A stretch of DNA of 64,000 nt from Candidatus Aramenus sulfurataquae. GTDB lineage: Archaea > Thermoproteota > Thermoprotei_A > Sulfolobales > Sulfolobaceae. Under the pieces are notes generated by a model, which was not told the origin of the DNA, made no database searches, and saw only the letters and a list, made by a program, of their open reading frames with translations. Location of the stretch: positions 1-64,000 of the forward strand of contig ASRH01000006.1 in assembly GCA_000565255.1 (NCBI GenBank), written 5' to 3'. Positions 1-9,079 of this stretch are shown in pieces; the stretch's first letter is position 1, and each line of letters begins with the position of its first letter. Both the position numbers and the translations under genes were made by a program.

Positions 1-66
1 GGTTCTAGGAGTTAACGCTCAGGCTATACTGCAGAAGAACAACGAAGCCTGGTCTTCTTTTTCTCG

Positions 67-1116
67 TTGCTAAAACAAAGAAAAGACCTGCTATTAATTA
101 ACCGCGTTTCGCCGCCAGGCTACTGGAAGGAAGGCGGAAAGAGAAAGTTGATCCTAGTCATTAGACAAGATCGTTACGAGGTTGATGAGGTAAGGTGCGT
201 AATCTTTCTGAAGGATTGGAAAATGAAGATACCCTTCGAAGGTAGGTTAAAGTGGTTTGGGGCACAAGGTCGTTTAGAGATTCACGTGATGGGAAACAAG
301 TTTTACGCCCACATTCCAGTTGACGTTGGCAGAATAACTACAAAGAAGAGCGGTAAACCAATGAAGGACTCTCTTGTCGTCCACGGCGAAAGAGAAAGGA
401 TTCAGCTTGAAAAGCCCAAAGGTGAAAAGGTAGCCTCTATTGACCTCGGCGTAAACATGTTGGCCACTGTAGTAGTTGAGGACGGTGCTGTTCTATTTTA
501 CCGTGGTTCCCTCGTTAAGAGCGACTACTTTTACTTTGAGAAAAGGATTGCCGAGCTTGACAGGTTGAAAAGCGAGGCTGAGAAGGTTCAAGAACAAGAA
601 GCCAAGGAAGAGGTGTTGAGGGAAAGGAAGAGGCTTTTCTCGAAGCTTTACCGTAGGCTTCTTCACTATTACAGAAGTTTAGCCTCTCACTTGGCTAAGT
701 CGCTGTGGTCTCTTGGAGTTTCAACGGTGTATTTGGGCTATCCCTATTTTATCGCTCAGGAAAAAGGCAACAAGTTTACTGTGAACGTTTGGTCCTATCG
801 CAAGTTAGTTGACGCTATAGTGAACAAGCTTCACGAGTACGGCATAAAGACATATCTAGTCGTCGAGTACAACACTTCGCGGCTCTGCGCCTTCCATGGC
901 GTTGAAGTTGACAGAAATCCTAGAGGAGTCGTTAACTGTCCTTTTGGCCATAAGCTTCACAGCGACGTCAACGGCGCGTTAAACATTATGAAACTAGGAG
1001 TGAAGAAAATTGTCGACGCTTTGAGTAAGCCTCTTTCCTTTCTCGTTACATCTAACGGAGTAACTCCCATAAAGGGGAGTAACGCTCAAGACCCCGGCAA
1101 AACCCTCGCCCTTTAG
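67..1116 (+). CDS. tnpB: TnpB (OrfB) RNA-guided nuclease of IS200/IS605 family, 5' part frameshifted
   Basis: All three RuvC acidic positions are visible: D in SIDLGVN, E in VVEYNTS and D in HSDVNGALN. The zinc-ribbon region reads CAFHG then CPFGH, with His in place of some of the usual Cys, a pattern I associate with Sulfolobales TnpB. The reading frame from the TTG at 67 has 349 residues. The expected N-terminal part continues upstream in another frame (positions 2-70, containing NAQAILQKNNEAW), which reaches a stop at 71-73. Adding one T to the T5 run at 58-62 would join the two frames. The gene is therefore probably inactive as written, or carries a base-calling indel. Family assignment is firm. 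Confidence 0.85.
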   Translation: MLKQRKDLLLINRVSPPGYWKEGGKRKLILVIRQDRYEVDEVRCVIFLKDWKMKIPFEGRLKWFGAQGRLEIHVMGNKFYAHIPVDVGRITTKKSGKPMKDSLVVHGERERIQLEKPKGEKVASIDLGVNMLATVVVEDGAVLFYRGSLVKSDYFYFEKRIAELDRLKSEAEKVQEQEAKEEVLRERKRLFSKLYRRLLHYYRSLASHLAKSLWSLGVSTVYLGYPYFIAQEKGNKFTVNVWSYRKLVDAIVNKLHEYGIKTYLVVEYNTSRLCAFHGVEVDRNPRGVVNCPFGHKLHSDVNGALNIMKLGVKKIVDALSKPLSFLVTSNGVTPIKGSNAQDPGKTLAL

Positions 1117-1129
1117 GGCGGGGAGAGGG
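1103..1129 (+). ncRNA. Hairpin at tnpB 3' end (probable right-end or omega-RNA stem)
   Basis: CGCCC (1107-1111) and GGGCG (1116-1120) form a 5-bp stem around loop TTTA. CCCT (1103-1106) and AGGG (1126-1129) extend it across a purine bulge. The TnpB stop codon TAG lies at 1114-1116. TnpB-associated guide RNAs in this family end at the right end of the element, so this is the likely scaffold stem. The guide would lie beyond the element boundary, which I cannot place. Confidence 0.45.
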
Positions 1130-1214
1130 TCAGCAAACACGGGCCGTGAAACACTCTACGAAAGAACTATCAGGGCGGGGTGAACTACGGGAAGTTAAGA
1201 AGTTGAGAGGGTGG

Positions 1215-1844
1215 TCAAGATGTATTGACTAACTCCCTTAACTCGCATAAAGTTCGTATGATTTTTGCTCCATACTTTACGCCTTCTTCTCTGTTTATGT
1301 TTAACTCGCTTATAACTAGAAATATTCGTTCTATGTTAGCCCTGTAGTAAGCTATTACGTCTTGTAATGTATCGCCTACTCCAAAGACCTCCTTAGGACT
1401 TAGGTTCATGGCTTTTAGTGCCTTAATGACGGGTTCGGGGTCTGGCTTTCCCCTTTCAACGTCGTCACCTGCTACGATGAGGTCTGGCTTAAAGTTAAGG
1501 ACGCTCAAGGTAAGTTGGGCCGACGATCTTATTGACGAAGTCACTACTGCAATCTTTACTCCCCTTTTTCTTAGCTCCCAGAGTATTTCCTCTGCACAAC
1601 AAGTGGGGTTAGCTAATCTCTTTACTAACTCCTTGTAATGATTGTTCTTTTTCTCGTAGAGTTCCATGTACCTCTCGTTTGCTAGGATTTTAGCTATTTC
1701 TAAGGTTCTCATTCCCATTAGCATGTCAAGGTTTACTTCCCTCTCTATGCCCATCTCCTTTAGGGCTAGTTCCCACGCGGTTTTGTGAACTACAGCAGTG
1801 GACACCAAAGTCCCGTCCAGATCAAAGATGGCTCCTTTGATCAT
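1215..1844 (-). CDS. HAD-superfamily phosphatase (phosphoglycolate phosphatase/beta-phosphoglucomutase-like)
   Basis: Small cytosolic haloacid-dehalogenase-fold hydrolase of about 209 residues. Motif I is FDLDGTLVST near the N-terminus (nucleophile is the first Asp), motif II is VVTSS, motif III is the Lys in GKPDPEP, and motif IV is GVGDTLQDV. A helical cap domain lies between motifs I and II. I chose the ATG at 1844 because it forms a 4-nt ATGA overlap with the bax1 stop and puts motif I at the usual distance; the frame stays open upstream to 1877. It is the last gene of the xpb-bax1 operon, although a DNA-repair role is not implied. The substrate cannot be told. Confidence 0.85.
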   Translation of the reverse strand: MIKGAIFDLDGTLVSTAVVHKTAWELALKEMGIEREVNLDMLMGMRTLEIAKILANERYMELYEKKNNHYKELVKRLANPTCCAEEILWELRKRGVKIAVVTSSIRSSAQLTLSVLNFKPDLIVAGDDVERGKPDPEPVIKALKAMNLSPKEVFGVGDTLQDVIAYYRANIERIFLVISELNINREEGVKYGAKIIRTLCELRELVNTS

Positions 1845-3286
1845 CTCTGCACTATAGCATCTGTAATGTTGAGCCATTTAAGCCTATAGCCAAGGTACTC
1901 TAGGACTTCCACTATGTAGCTTCCGTACTCGCTTACAAGATCGTTGAGCCTCCTGCCTTGGAAGTCCTTTGTTTTTAGCCTCTCTAGTAGTTCGTTTTTA
2001 ACGTAGTAGTTTCTGAGGAGCGTGTACCCAACGACGGGCTTTGCGTTTTTCCTCACCACATCCAACGGCACGTTTAACGACTTTGAGATCTCCTCTAAGG
2101 ACACCACGTCCTTGTCCAAGGTAAAGGTCACGTTGTAGTTGGCGTTCTTCCTCTCGTATTCCTTAAGCCACTTATAGACCTCTGCGACGTTCACTTTTCC
2201 CTTAAACTTAATGACCTCAAAGCCGTTAAAGTCCTCCTTGCTCAACTCGGAATTGAGGAGAACTAATATGGGGACTTTCACCTCTCTTAACTTCTCTAGC
2301 TTCTCTCTCACGTAATTCTTGGTCCAAAAGCCCACTATCTCTATATAGACCTCCAAGTTGCCCTTTGTAGCAGAGAAGTCCGGTATGAAGAGTCTGTCCT
2401 TGACTACCAGGGCAGATGGCTCCCTCTTAAGCTTCCAGTCCTTTATTGACGACACGAAGTCCTTGAAGAACTTCTCCTCTACCGAGCTGTCAAACTCGCT
2501 CTCGTATAACGCGGTGTTTGAATCTATTAAGGGGAAGCTGGAGACTTCCATTGTGTACACTCTCTTTTTCTTCTTTCCAAGGACTACCTCGGCGCTTATT
2601 TTCCAGCTCCTTGACGCCACAATGTAAGGCAAGAGCACTGCCATGTTCCTCCCGTACTTCTCGGTTAGCTTTAGGAGCGTCGCTGGTCCGACGACCTCTA
2701 TTCTCACTGGGTCGCTATAGGCTGTGTACATTAGGCCCAGGAGCTTTATTCTCCTAACTATTTCCTTCCAGTTGTCCTGGACCTCAACCGTAAGCTTGTA
2801 ACACCTAAACAGGAGCGTCTGCAATAAGGAGAGGTTGTACTCCTTAATTAACTGGATTGGGGAGGTCTGTTGCACCGAGGATACCACCTTTTCGCTGTCT
2901 AGGTCAGCGTACAAGTTTTCCTCAGCGTTGACGCCTAGTTTCTGGGAAACCTCCCTTAGTATTTTCTCCCTTTCCTCCTTCGTTAACGCAGGGCCCCTGG
3001 AGAAAACATCCCTCCTAATTAGCACGGGTTCGACGTCGGACTTGCCGGAAAGCGTGACTTTCCTAGCCATGAGTTTAAAGAGTCCCCTAACTAGCTTTAC
3101 CTCGTTTGAGTTCCTCGAGTAGGCCTTCTCCAGCATTTTTTCCTCTTCCTGGATCTCCCCGAACTTCTTGCCTACTGTAAACAGTCCTATTACTTCCTCT
3201 GCGACGTCCTTATCCTCCTCCGTAGCGAAGAGGGGTAACACCTTGTCTCCAACTACCTTAAACCTTCCTAGTTCAGACGGAAGCAC
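1841..3286 (-). CDS. bax1: Bax1, nuclease partner of XPB (DUF790 family)
   Basis: A 481-residue protein lying directly after xpb and overlapping its 3' end by 14 nt. This is the conserved archaeal arrangement in which Bax1 binds XPB and acts as the structure-specific nuclease of a minimal nucleotide-excision machine. Length and overall sequence (N-terminal helical part, then a nuclease-like core with the stretch LFIPDFSATKGNLEVYIEIV) fit DUF790. The Asp in PDFSA and the Glu in YIEIVGFW look like the expected metal-binding acidic residues of the PD-(D/E)XK-like core. Assignment rests on this core and on gene order. Confidence 0.85.
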   Translation of the reverse strand: MLPSELGRFKVVGDKVLPLFATEEDKDVAEEVIGLFTVGKKFGEIQEEEKMLEKAYSRNSNEVKLVRGLFKLMARKVTLSGKSDVEPVLIRRDVFSRGPALTKEEREKILREVSQKLGVNAEENLYADLDSEKVVSSVQQTSPIQLIKEYNLSLLQTLLFRCYKLTVEVQDNWKEIVRRIKLLGLMYTAYSDPVRIEVVGPATLLKLTEKYGRNMAVLLPYIVASRSWKISAEVVLGKKKKRVYTMEVSSFPLIDSNTALYESEFDSSVEEKFFKDFVSSIKDWKLKREPSALVVKDRLFIPDFSATKGNLEVYIEIVGFWTKNYVREKLEKLREVKVPILVLLNSELSKEDFNGFEVIKFKGKVNVAEVYKWLKEYERKNANYNVTFTLDKDVVSLEEISKSLNVPLDVVRKNAKPVVGYTLLRNYYVKNELLERLKTKDFQGRRLNDLVSEYGSYIVEVLEYLGYRLKWLNITDAIVQR

Positions 3287-4604
3287 GGGACCTCCTCTTG
3301 CTCAAATTGTAGTCAGAAGTGCCCTTGGTCACTATCTCAAATAAGGTAGCCTTTTTCTCTCCACTCTTCCTGAGTATTCTTCCCAACCTCTGTATGAATT
3401 GCCTTGAACTCCCATACCCTCCTAGTACCACCGCCATGTCGGCGTCAGGTATGTCCACTCCCTCGTCGAAGACGTTAGACACGACTATTACCCTATACTT
3501 GTTCTCCTTGAACTTTCTCATGATCTCTTCCCTTTCGTCCTTAGGTGTCACATAGGTCACTGCAGGTATGAGGAACTCCCTCGAAACTGCGTAACACATC
3601 TCCACGTCCCTGGTAAACACTATGATCTTCTTGTCTGGATTTTCCCTTAGTATTTCCCTCAATTTCTCTATCTTTGCCTTAGAGTTCACAGCTAGCCTCA
3701 AAGCCTCGTGCCACGCAAGGAGGGCCTCCCTTGCTTCCTTGGACTTCGCGCTCATATAGAGGAGCCTGTGAAACGCCCTCAAACTGTCTAGTTTCATCTT
3801 CTTCTCTTCCAGGAACTTCTTCAGCTTTTTCCTCAGCTCCTTGTACCTCTCCTTTTCATCCTCCGTGAGTTCCACGTACACTTTCTTTATCTCGTATGGG
3901 GCAATGTACTTCCCCACAAGGTCTTTAGGCGTTAACCTAAACACAACTGGACCGACCAGTCTGGGTAGCTCCACGTGCCTTCCGTCCTCTCTCTCCACGG
4001 TAGCGGAGAGCCCCATCCTGTAAGGAGAGGCCATTAGTTCGGCTATCTGCGAGTACCCTTCTGATGGGAGGTGATGTACCTCGTCAAAGACCACAAAGTA
4101 GAACTTGTTTCCCAGTTCCTCAGCTCTAGTGTAGGCTGAGTCATAAGTTATCACCGTTATCCCCTTTAACTCGTCGTACCCCCCTCCTATCCTCCCAGGC
4201 TCTGTACCTAAAAAGCTCAGGATTTTCTCGTACCACTGGTCTATTAACTCAAGGGTTGGCACTACGACTAACGTAGATACCTTCAGCTTTGCCATGGCCT
4301 TTATTGCAATTGCAGTCTTCCCTCCTCCTGTAGGTATTACTATAACTCCTCGCTTAGTTTTCAGCCACGCGCCCAAAGCCCTCTCTTGGTATTCCCTCAG
4401 CGTTAGTTTGTCCTCGACGAGGGGAAAAGGCAAGGGGTCCATGACGGAGTCCTCTACTTCAACGTTTCCCTCCCTAAAGAAGTTGAGCACTTCCCTGTAC
4501 TTATAGGCAAGGGAAACATATGCGTTGAACTTCTCATTCCACTTTAATCCAGGGGCGTAGTGGTCGGACAGCAGAAGTCCCTTGTAGTACCTTAATGTTA
4601 CCAC
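3273..4604 (-). CDS. xpb: XPB/Rad25-type superfamily 2 DNA helicase
   Basis: ATP-dependent DNA-unwinding subunit of archaeal repair/transcription-coupled remodelling, 443 residues. Visible motifs in order: damage-recognition-like N-terminal region (about 1-60), Walker A PTGGGKT (91-97), motif II FDEVHHLP, motif III LSATVERED, which includes the RED motif characteristic of XPB, and motif VI QRLGRILRKSG. It lacks the long eukaryotic N-terminus, as do other archaeal XPBs. A T-rich box read on the minus strand (about 4627-4638) lies some 27 nt before the start, so the transcript is probably leaderless. First gene of the xpb-bax1-HAD operon. Confidence 0.93.
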   Translation of the reverse strand: MVTLRYYKGLLLSDHYAPGLKWNEKFNAYVSLAYKYREVLNFFREGNVEVEDSVMDPLPFPLVEDKLTLREYQERALGAWLKTKRGVIVIPTGGGKTAIAIKAMAKLKVSTLVVVPTLELIDQWYEKILSFLGTEPGRIGGGYDELKGITVITYDSAYTRAEELGNKFYFVVFDEVHHLPSEGYSQIAELMASPYRMGLSATVEREDGRHVELPRLVGPVVFRLTPKDLVGKYIAPYEIKKVYVELTEDEKERYKELRKKLKKFLEEKKMKLDSLRAFHRLLYMSAKSKEAREALLAWHEALRLAVNSKAKIEKLREILRENPDKKIIVFTRDVEMCYAVSREFLIPAVTYVTPKDEREEIMRKFKENKYRVIVVSNVFDEGVDIPDADMAVVLGGYGSSRQFIQRLGRILRKSGEKKATLFEIVTKGTSDYNLSKRRSRASV

Positions 4605-4696
4605 AGAATAAGTAACGCCAACTGGGAATAAAAACGTAAAGCAAAATCACCTAGGAATGGAAAAGATATTATCAACCTTGAACAAATAATTACCAT

Positions 4697-5620
4697 GTGG
4701 AAATAGTACCTTTAGCCTTCGAGAGCCTCGGCGTTAGGTCTCAAGCTACCTTTGTTGAGACCAAAGACGTTAGGATACTCATAGATCCTGCCGTTTCCTT
4801 AGCGCCTAGGAGGTTCGGCTTGCCCCCTCACCAAAGGGAGGTTGATAGACTGAGCGAATTGGCCAAGGTCATAGTGGACAAGGCAAAGGTGGCAGACGTG
4901 ATCATAGTCACCCACTACCACTACGATCATCACGATCCAGGGTACGTTATACCAAAGGAGATATACAAGGGGAAGAAGGTCTTCATAAAGGATCCCAACA
5001 ACATGATAAACACAAGCCAAAAGAGAGTGAGGGCACCTAAGTTCTTGAGGGCAATAAAGGACCTACCCATCTCCTTGGAAGTAGCAGAGGGTAAAGAAGT
5101 TAGAATAGGGAATACTAAGATAACCTTCTCCAACGCTGTACCGCACGGCGCAGATGAGAGGTTGGGCTACGTAGTGCAGGTTGCAATAAGCGACGGCGAC
5201 CAAACGCTGCTAGTGACCTCAGACATTGAGGGGGCCCCAAGGGACTCCCACTTGGAGTTTACGCTGAGGGTCAAACCCAACGTCCTCATCATTGACGGTC
5301 CCCTTAGCTACTTGTTGGGCTACGCCCTAACCGAGGAGGACCTCAACAAGTCCTTGGACAACATGGAGAAGATTGTGAAGGAAGGTCTAGAAACCATGAT
5401 AGTGGACCACCACGTGCTGAGGGATCAGAACTACAAGCAAGTTCTATCGAGACTCTACGAGGAGGCGAGAGAGGTGAACGCCAGAGTAATAACTGCAGCG
5501 GAGTACTTGAACGTGGAGCCCCTAATCCTGGAGGCGAGGAGGAGGGAGCTGTTTAAGGAGGAAAATAAACCAGCTAGGATACCTAGGAACTTGGCCCAAC
5601 TGCTTAGGGTAGATAGCTAA
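4697..5620 (+). CDS. Metallo-beta-lactamase-fold hydrolase, UPF0282-like
   Basis: A 307-residue MBL-fold protein. The metal-binding signature [11 protein letters not shown] is present around residue 76, followed by a second His in NAVPHGADE, Asp in TSDIEG and a C-terminal VDHHVLRD. This order matches the archaeal UPF0282 group, whose substrate is unknown. The start is a GTG at 4697; the ATG two bases upstream is out of frame and closes at once. It is divergent from xpb, with 92 bp between the starts. It overlaps the VIT1-like gene by 17 nt tail to tail. Confidence 0.85.
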   Translation: MEIVPLAFESLGVRSQATFVETKDVRILIDPAVSLAPRRFGLPPHQREVDRLSELAKVIVDKAKVADVIIVTHYHYDHHDPGYVIPKEIYKGKKVFIKDPNNMINTSQKRVRAPKFLRAIKDLPISLEVAEGKEVRIGNTKITFSNAVPHGADERLGYVVQVAISDGDQTLLVTSDIEGAPRDSHLEFTLRVKPNVLIIDGPLSYLLGYALTEEDLNKSLDNMEKIVKEGLETMIVDHHVLRDQNYKQVLSRLYEEAREVNARVITAAEYLNVEPLILEARRRELFKEENKPARIPRNLAQLLRVDS

Positions 5621-6344
5621 CTGGGAAGAAGTGGGCCAGTACTAACCCTCCTACGTAGCTGCCCACAAGCGCTATAAGTCCAGTGCCTATTTGCTCTAGC
5701 GCCCCCCTGCTTTTGCTTAGACCAGTGAACTTCGTGGCCATAGCCCCAAAAGTCCCCAAGGTTATTAAGATTAAAGCGATGGAGGAGAAGAGAGCATAGT
5801 AGAAGTCGACCTTGAAGAACACGCTCACCATGAAAGGTATCAGAGGTAAGAGGCCACCTACTATTAAGTAAGTAGCCATTAGGAAGCCTAACTTTGTAGG
5901 TTTCTCGAACTCCTCTGGGAACATCTTCAGCTCGTTCATTAACATCTCGTTTAGGGTGGCCTTTTTGTCCTTCATGATTATGTCTGCTATCCTCTCCGCG
6001 TCCTCCTTGCTCATGCCCTTCTTTAGATAAAAGCCTACTAATTCCATTCTCTCCTTCTCTGGGAAGTTCTCTATCTCATATTTCTCCTTCTTAATCTCGT
6101 TGAGGATCACTTGGTTCCTGACCCTAGTTGATATGTACTCTCCAATGCCCATGGAGAAAGCCTGGGCAATTGTAGCTATCAGCCCAGTTATAAGTACAAC
6201 CATGGGGTCGTGGGAGTATCCTGCGGCTCCTATGGCTATGCTCCCCACACCTATTAGCCCGTCTTGAATCCCGAAGACCTTAGTCCTAAACACGTCAGCC
6301 TCTTCCGTGTAGTGCACTACGGGTTCTTTTTGAAAGTCCTGCAT
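5604..6344 (-). CDS. VIT1/CCC1-family metal transporter
   Basis: Integral membrane protein of 246 residues in the vacuolar-iron-transporter family (Fe2+/Mn2+ transport). The N-terminal part has [20 protein letters not shown] followed by a second membrane helix, ending in the signature [12 protein letters not shown] charged cytoplasmic segment (about residues 88-150, rich in Glu/Lys) corresponds to the metal-binding domain between TM2 and TM3. At least two or three more hydrophobic helices follow. A TATA-like AT stretch read on the minus strand lies at about 6365-6385. Transport direction and metal are inferred from family only. Confidence 0.88.
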   Translation of the reverse strand: MQDFQKEPVVHYTEEADVFRTKVFGIQDGLIGVGSIAIGAAGYSHDPMVVLITGLIATIAQAFSMGIGEYISTRVRNQVILNEIKKEKYEIENFPEKERMELVGFYLKKGMSKEDAERIADIIMKDKKATLNEMLMNELKMFPEEFEKPTKLGFLMATYLIVGGLLPLIPFMVSVFFKVDFYYALFSSIALILITLGTFGAMATKFTGLSKSRGALEQIGTGLIALVGSYVGGLVLAHFFPVSYLP

Positions 6345-6406
6345 AAATTGATTATGTACCTCTACTTTAAAAAATATACTTGGATTACGCCTTATCGCAA
6401 AGCCTT

Positions 6407-6880
6407 TTATTGAACGTTTACCTTGAACTTTTCGTCTCCGTACCTAGATATAAACCCCGAGTATATACCCCACTCCAAGAGCGTGATCTGTAGGTCGTAA
6501 AGCCCCTCTGGGCTGTTGTAGATCTCCACGCCCTTTTTCTCTAATGCCTCCTTAAGTTCCTCGAGGCTGAACACTTTTAACTCCTTGGCAGTAGCAAATG
6601 GCTCCACGCTGGAGATACTCTCCTTCAGTATCTCCTTTCTCTTTCTGATGTTAGACTGGAGGAACTCTATGCCCTTGTCCGTGACGATTATGTCCCCTTC
6701 TCCAATGGTAACGAAACCCAAGTAATTTGCGGTGTAGACTATGGGCATTAGGTCGTCAAGGTCCACTTCCATTTCCTTCTCCAACTTGTAAAGATCCGTC
6801 TTTCCTCCAAAGGTGTTTTTAAGTACATTTAAAAGCCCAATCAAGTCCGCTATTCTTGCTGCAGGGTCTACTACCTTCAC
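6407..6880 (-). CDS. Stand-alone AAA-associated C-terminal domain protein (PF09821-like)
   Basis: A 157-residue soluble protein that resembles the domain usually fused to the C-terminus of NitT/TauT-type ABC ATPases: an N-terminal winged-helix-like part (DPAARIADLIGLLNVL, then IVYTANYLGFVTIGEGDIIVTDKG) and a C-terminal helical part ending LQITLLEWGIYSGFISRY. No ATPase domain is attached or adjacent. It could be a free regulatory domain acting on an ABC importer elsewhere, or a DNA-binding sensor. No transporter permease lies beside it. Confidence 0.65.
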   Translation of the reverse strand: MKVVDPAARIADLIGLLNVLKNTFGGKTDLYKLEKEMEVDLDDLMPIVYTANYLGFVTIGEGDIIVTDKGIEFLQSNIRKRKEILKESISSVEPFATAKELKVFSLEELKEALEKKGVEIYNSPEGLYDLQITLLEWGIYSGFISRYGDEKFKVNVQ

Positions 6881-6907
6881 ACTATATCATTACTCGATCT
6901 CAACTTA

Positions 6908-7273
6908 TCAAACTTTCGATCTTCTGGGCAAGAAGGCCCAGTCAACTATGTACGCTAAGGGGAAAACGTAGAAACCAAGTATCATTAGTACGTCTAACTC
7001 TGTTAAATACGCGTTCTTCCCAAATTGCGCCAAAGCTTCTTGGTGGGCAGAGGAAATCGACGACGTAATTATGCTTAATAGTGCAAGGATCACGCCTGCC
7101 TTAATCAGCCTCTTATTTTTACTTTTCTCTATGGCGATAGCGAGGAGAAAGAGGACTACTACTACGACTAAAGTACCTGCGGTTAACAACAAGGGTACCT
7201 TACCAAACAGCAGGACGCCTCCAAGAGCTAGCGCTATTGAAGAACCAAGAAGATATATGGTAAACCTCAGCAT
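6908..7273 (-). CDS. Predicted membrane protein, unknown function
   Basis: About 121 residues with four hydrophobic segments: an N-terminal helix FTIYLLGSSIALALGGVLLF, a second very Leu/Val-rich helix, a third (AGVILALLSIITSSISSA) and a fourth (VLMILGFYVFPLAYIVDWAF). I chose the ATG at 7273 because the frame upstream would run into the promoter and start of the divergent gene at 7365 and has a charged, non-membrane composition. No family was recognised. It is separated from its downstream neighbour by 27 bp and may be co-transcribed with it. Confidence 0.6.
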   Translation of the reverse strand: MLRFTIYLLGSSIALALGGVLLFGKVPLLLTAGTLVVVVVLFLLAIAIEKSKNKRLIKAGVILALLSIITSSISSAHQEALAQFGKNAYLTELDVLMILGFYVFPLAYIVDWAFLPRRSKV

Positions 7274-7364
7274 TACTAGTAAACTATTCTGCTCGTTCAA
7301 AAGGCTTTCCGTATAACGATTAGTATAAAGAAAGTTTTTATTTTTTAAATGATATATTTTCCTC

Positions 7365-7604
7365 ATGAACGTATTGCTCCCAGCGTTGGCAGGCGGCTTC
7401 ATCATCACTACTGCCCTAATAACCTTCATCTTGATAAGGAGGCCGAGGTTCTCCGATACCCTAATATTTTACAGTACATACGCTGGCTATTACATGGGGC
7501 TCATCCTTTATTACTTTCACATGATAGTTCTTGGCGTAATAACAGCGTTCTTGGTAATATTACCAGTTTTGCTTTGGAAGTTCCTGAAGAAGCTTTATAT
7601 ATAA
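7365..7604 (+). CDS. Small two- or three-helix membrane protein
   Basis: A 79-residue protein dominated by hydrophobic helices (LPALAGGFIITTALITFILI, a Tyr-rich middle helix and VLGVITAFLVILPVLLW). It ends with a basic KFLKKLYI tail, so the C-terminus is probably cytoplasmic. It lies 19 bp before the amino-acid permease gene on the same strand and may be transcribed with it. No family assignment. Confidence 0.6.
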   Translation: MNVLLPALAGGFIITTALITFILIRRPRFSDTLIFYSTYAGYYMGLILYYFHMIVLGVITAFLVILPVLLWKFLKKLYI

Positions 7605-7623
7605 CCCCCTTTAAACGGGTTAT

Positions 7624-8967
7624 GTGGTTAGCCTATCCAAGAAGCTGGAGCCCAAGGAAGACTCCATTCCGAAGTACCTTGTAGTTGCTCAATCCCTTAG
7701 CTCAATAGCACCACTGGGCTCCGTCTCAGCCTATTTAACTTTCGCCATGACGTATTCCTTGGCCTCAACTGGGCTCTCCGCAATACTTGGCTCTCTTGTT
7801 TACCTAGTATGGGTAATAATAGGCTATAGGTACTCCAAGGTCATAGCTTCCACTGGGGGAACTTATGAATTCGCCAAGCAGGGAGGAGGTGAGCTAGTAG
7901 GTAGGATTGCTGGGTGGCTTTATTGGATAAGTTACGCCACCTACTTGTCCTCCGTGACGACGTACCTAGTTAGCTCAGTCATTCCAACCTTTGTGGGCGT
8001 GAGTCAAACGGAGCTATCCGCAATTGAAGTGATCCTGCCTGTCCTTCTCTTTCTCTTGGTGATCTCCGGAGTAAAGCCCCCGCTTTTCTATTCACTGGTG
8101 ACGTCAAGCGTGGAGGTCCTCCTTATAATCGCACTGGGCGTTAAGGTATTCGCGTTGAGGGGTTTCTCTTACTCGGCCTTCACGCTCACGGTGCCAACAT
8201 CTAACTTTTTCGCAGGTGCCATGGCAGTTGCCTTCACCTTGGCTGGAGGAGGAGCGTCTTTCTTTCTTGGATACGAGGCTAAGGGAAAGGGAAAAACAGT
8301 TTCCACGTCCTACTTGCTTGCGTTTTCCATAGCTGCCGTTGCCGTGATCTTCGCATCCTTCTACGAGGTGGCTTTCGTTGGTTACGCCAACGCAGGCGTA
8401 ATATCGTTGCTTAACGAAACACAGTTCCCCGGCTACTACATCTCTGAGCAAGTGTTCGGTGCTCCCTTCTCGGCCGTATTCTTAGCGTTTACTGTGAACA
8501 GCCTAATAGGATCAGCAGTGGCAGCGTACGTTGCCCTCGCTAGGCTAACGTATACTCTAGTATCGAGGGACATGTTTAGGTCAGTGGTGATTGTTTTCTT
8601 GTTCTTCTTTGCATGGAACTTAGTGGGCGGAATTACGGGACAGCTCTTGCCGCTGTATTACCTAACGACGGAGATTTCGCTTGTTACGCTTTTCGTTTCA
8701 CACCTTATAGTTTCAGTCGTGTATCCTCTATTCTCTAGGAGGATTAAGGGGATAAGCGTTGTAGACGTAGCGTTAGCTACTTTAGGTTCAGCGACAATGG
8801 CTTACGGTGTCTACTCCAACCTATTTCCCCTTCAGTTGGATTCAGGCATAGCGTTGGGCACTACGTTGGCAGTTAGCGCAATAATTGCTCTGCGTAAATG
8901 GGCAAAGGTATGGGGGTCAAGCTACAGTCAAGGAAAGAAACCCGATCTTAAGCCCAATAAGGGGTAG
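7624..8967 (+). CDS. APC-superfamily amino-acid permease
   Basis: A 447-residue polytopic membrane protein, about 12 hydrophobic helices. The first helix region carries SSIAPLGSVSAYLTFAM, the unwound glycine-containing TM1 typical of amino acid-polyamine-organocation transporters. A Gly-rich segment AFTLAGGGASFFLGYEAKG in the middle corresponds to the conserved TM6 region. Start is GTG at 7624; the overlapping ATG at 7622 is out of frame. A hydrophilic basic tail (KPDLKPNKG) ends the protein. Substrate is not predictable from this alone. Confidence 0.87.
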   Translation: MVSLSKKLEPKEDSIPKYLVVAQSLSSIAPLGSVSAYLTFAMTYSLASTGLSAILGSLVYLVWVIIGYRYSKVIASTGGTYEFAKQGGGELVGRIAGWLYWISYATYLSSVTTYLVSSVIPTFVGVSQTELSAIEVILPVLLFLLVISGVKPPLFYSLVTSSVEVLLIIALGVKVFALRGFSYSAFTLTVPTSNFFAGAMAVAFTLAGGGASFFLGYEAKGKGKTVSTSYLLAFSIAAVAVIFASFYEVAFVGYANAGVISLLNETQFPGYYISEQVFGAPFSAVFLAFTVNSLIGSAVAAYVALARLTYTLVSRDMFRSVVIVFLFFFAWNLVGGITGQLLPLYYLTTEISLVTLFVSHLIVSVVYPLFSRRIKGISVVDVALATLGSATMAYGVYSNLFPLQLDSGIALGTTLAVSAIIALRKWAKVWGSSYSQGKKPDLKPNKG

Positions 8968-9079
8968 GAGATCTAATAGCGCAAAACAAGAAAAGATGTT
9001 TATTAAAGCGAGAAGTTCGATCAGCACTGTAATATTCAAACGATCGTTTTAATAGCCTTTTACCTACAACCTCTATATC

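Larger units (their letters stand above)
1..1165 (+). mobile_element. IS200/IS605-type element remnant, left part outside window
   Basis: The window opens inside an element that carries only a tnpB-type gene; no tnpA is visible on the right side. The right end lies after the tnpB stop. There, CGCCC at 1107-1111 pairs with GGGCG at 1116-1120, and CCCT at 1103-1106 can pair with AGGG at 1126-1129; the tnpB stop codon sits in the loop. Such hairpins are typical of IS605-family right ends and of the omega/reRNA that overlaps the tnpB 3' end. The exact right boundary cannot be fixed from one copy, so 1165 is an estimate. Confidence 0.6.

Noticed and set aside
4070-4080. GTGATGT in the xpb gene, like the C box of the 49.5-kb RNA
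   Set aside because: The next CTGA is almost 60 nt away, with no inner boxes.
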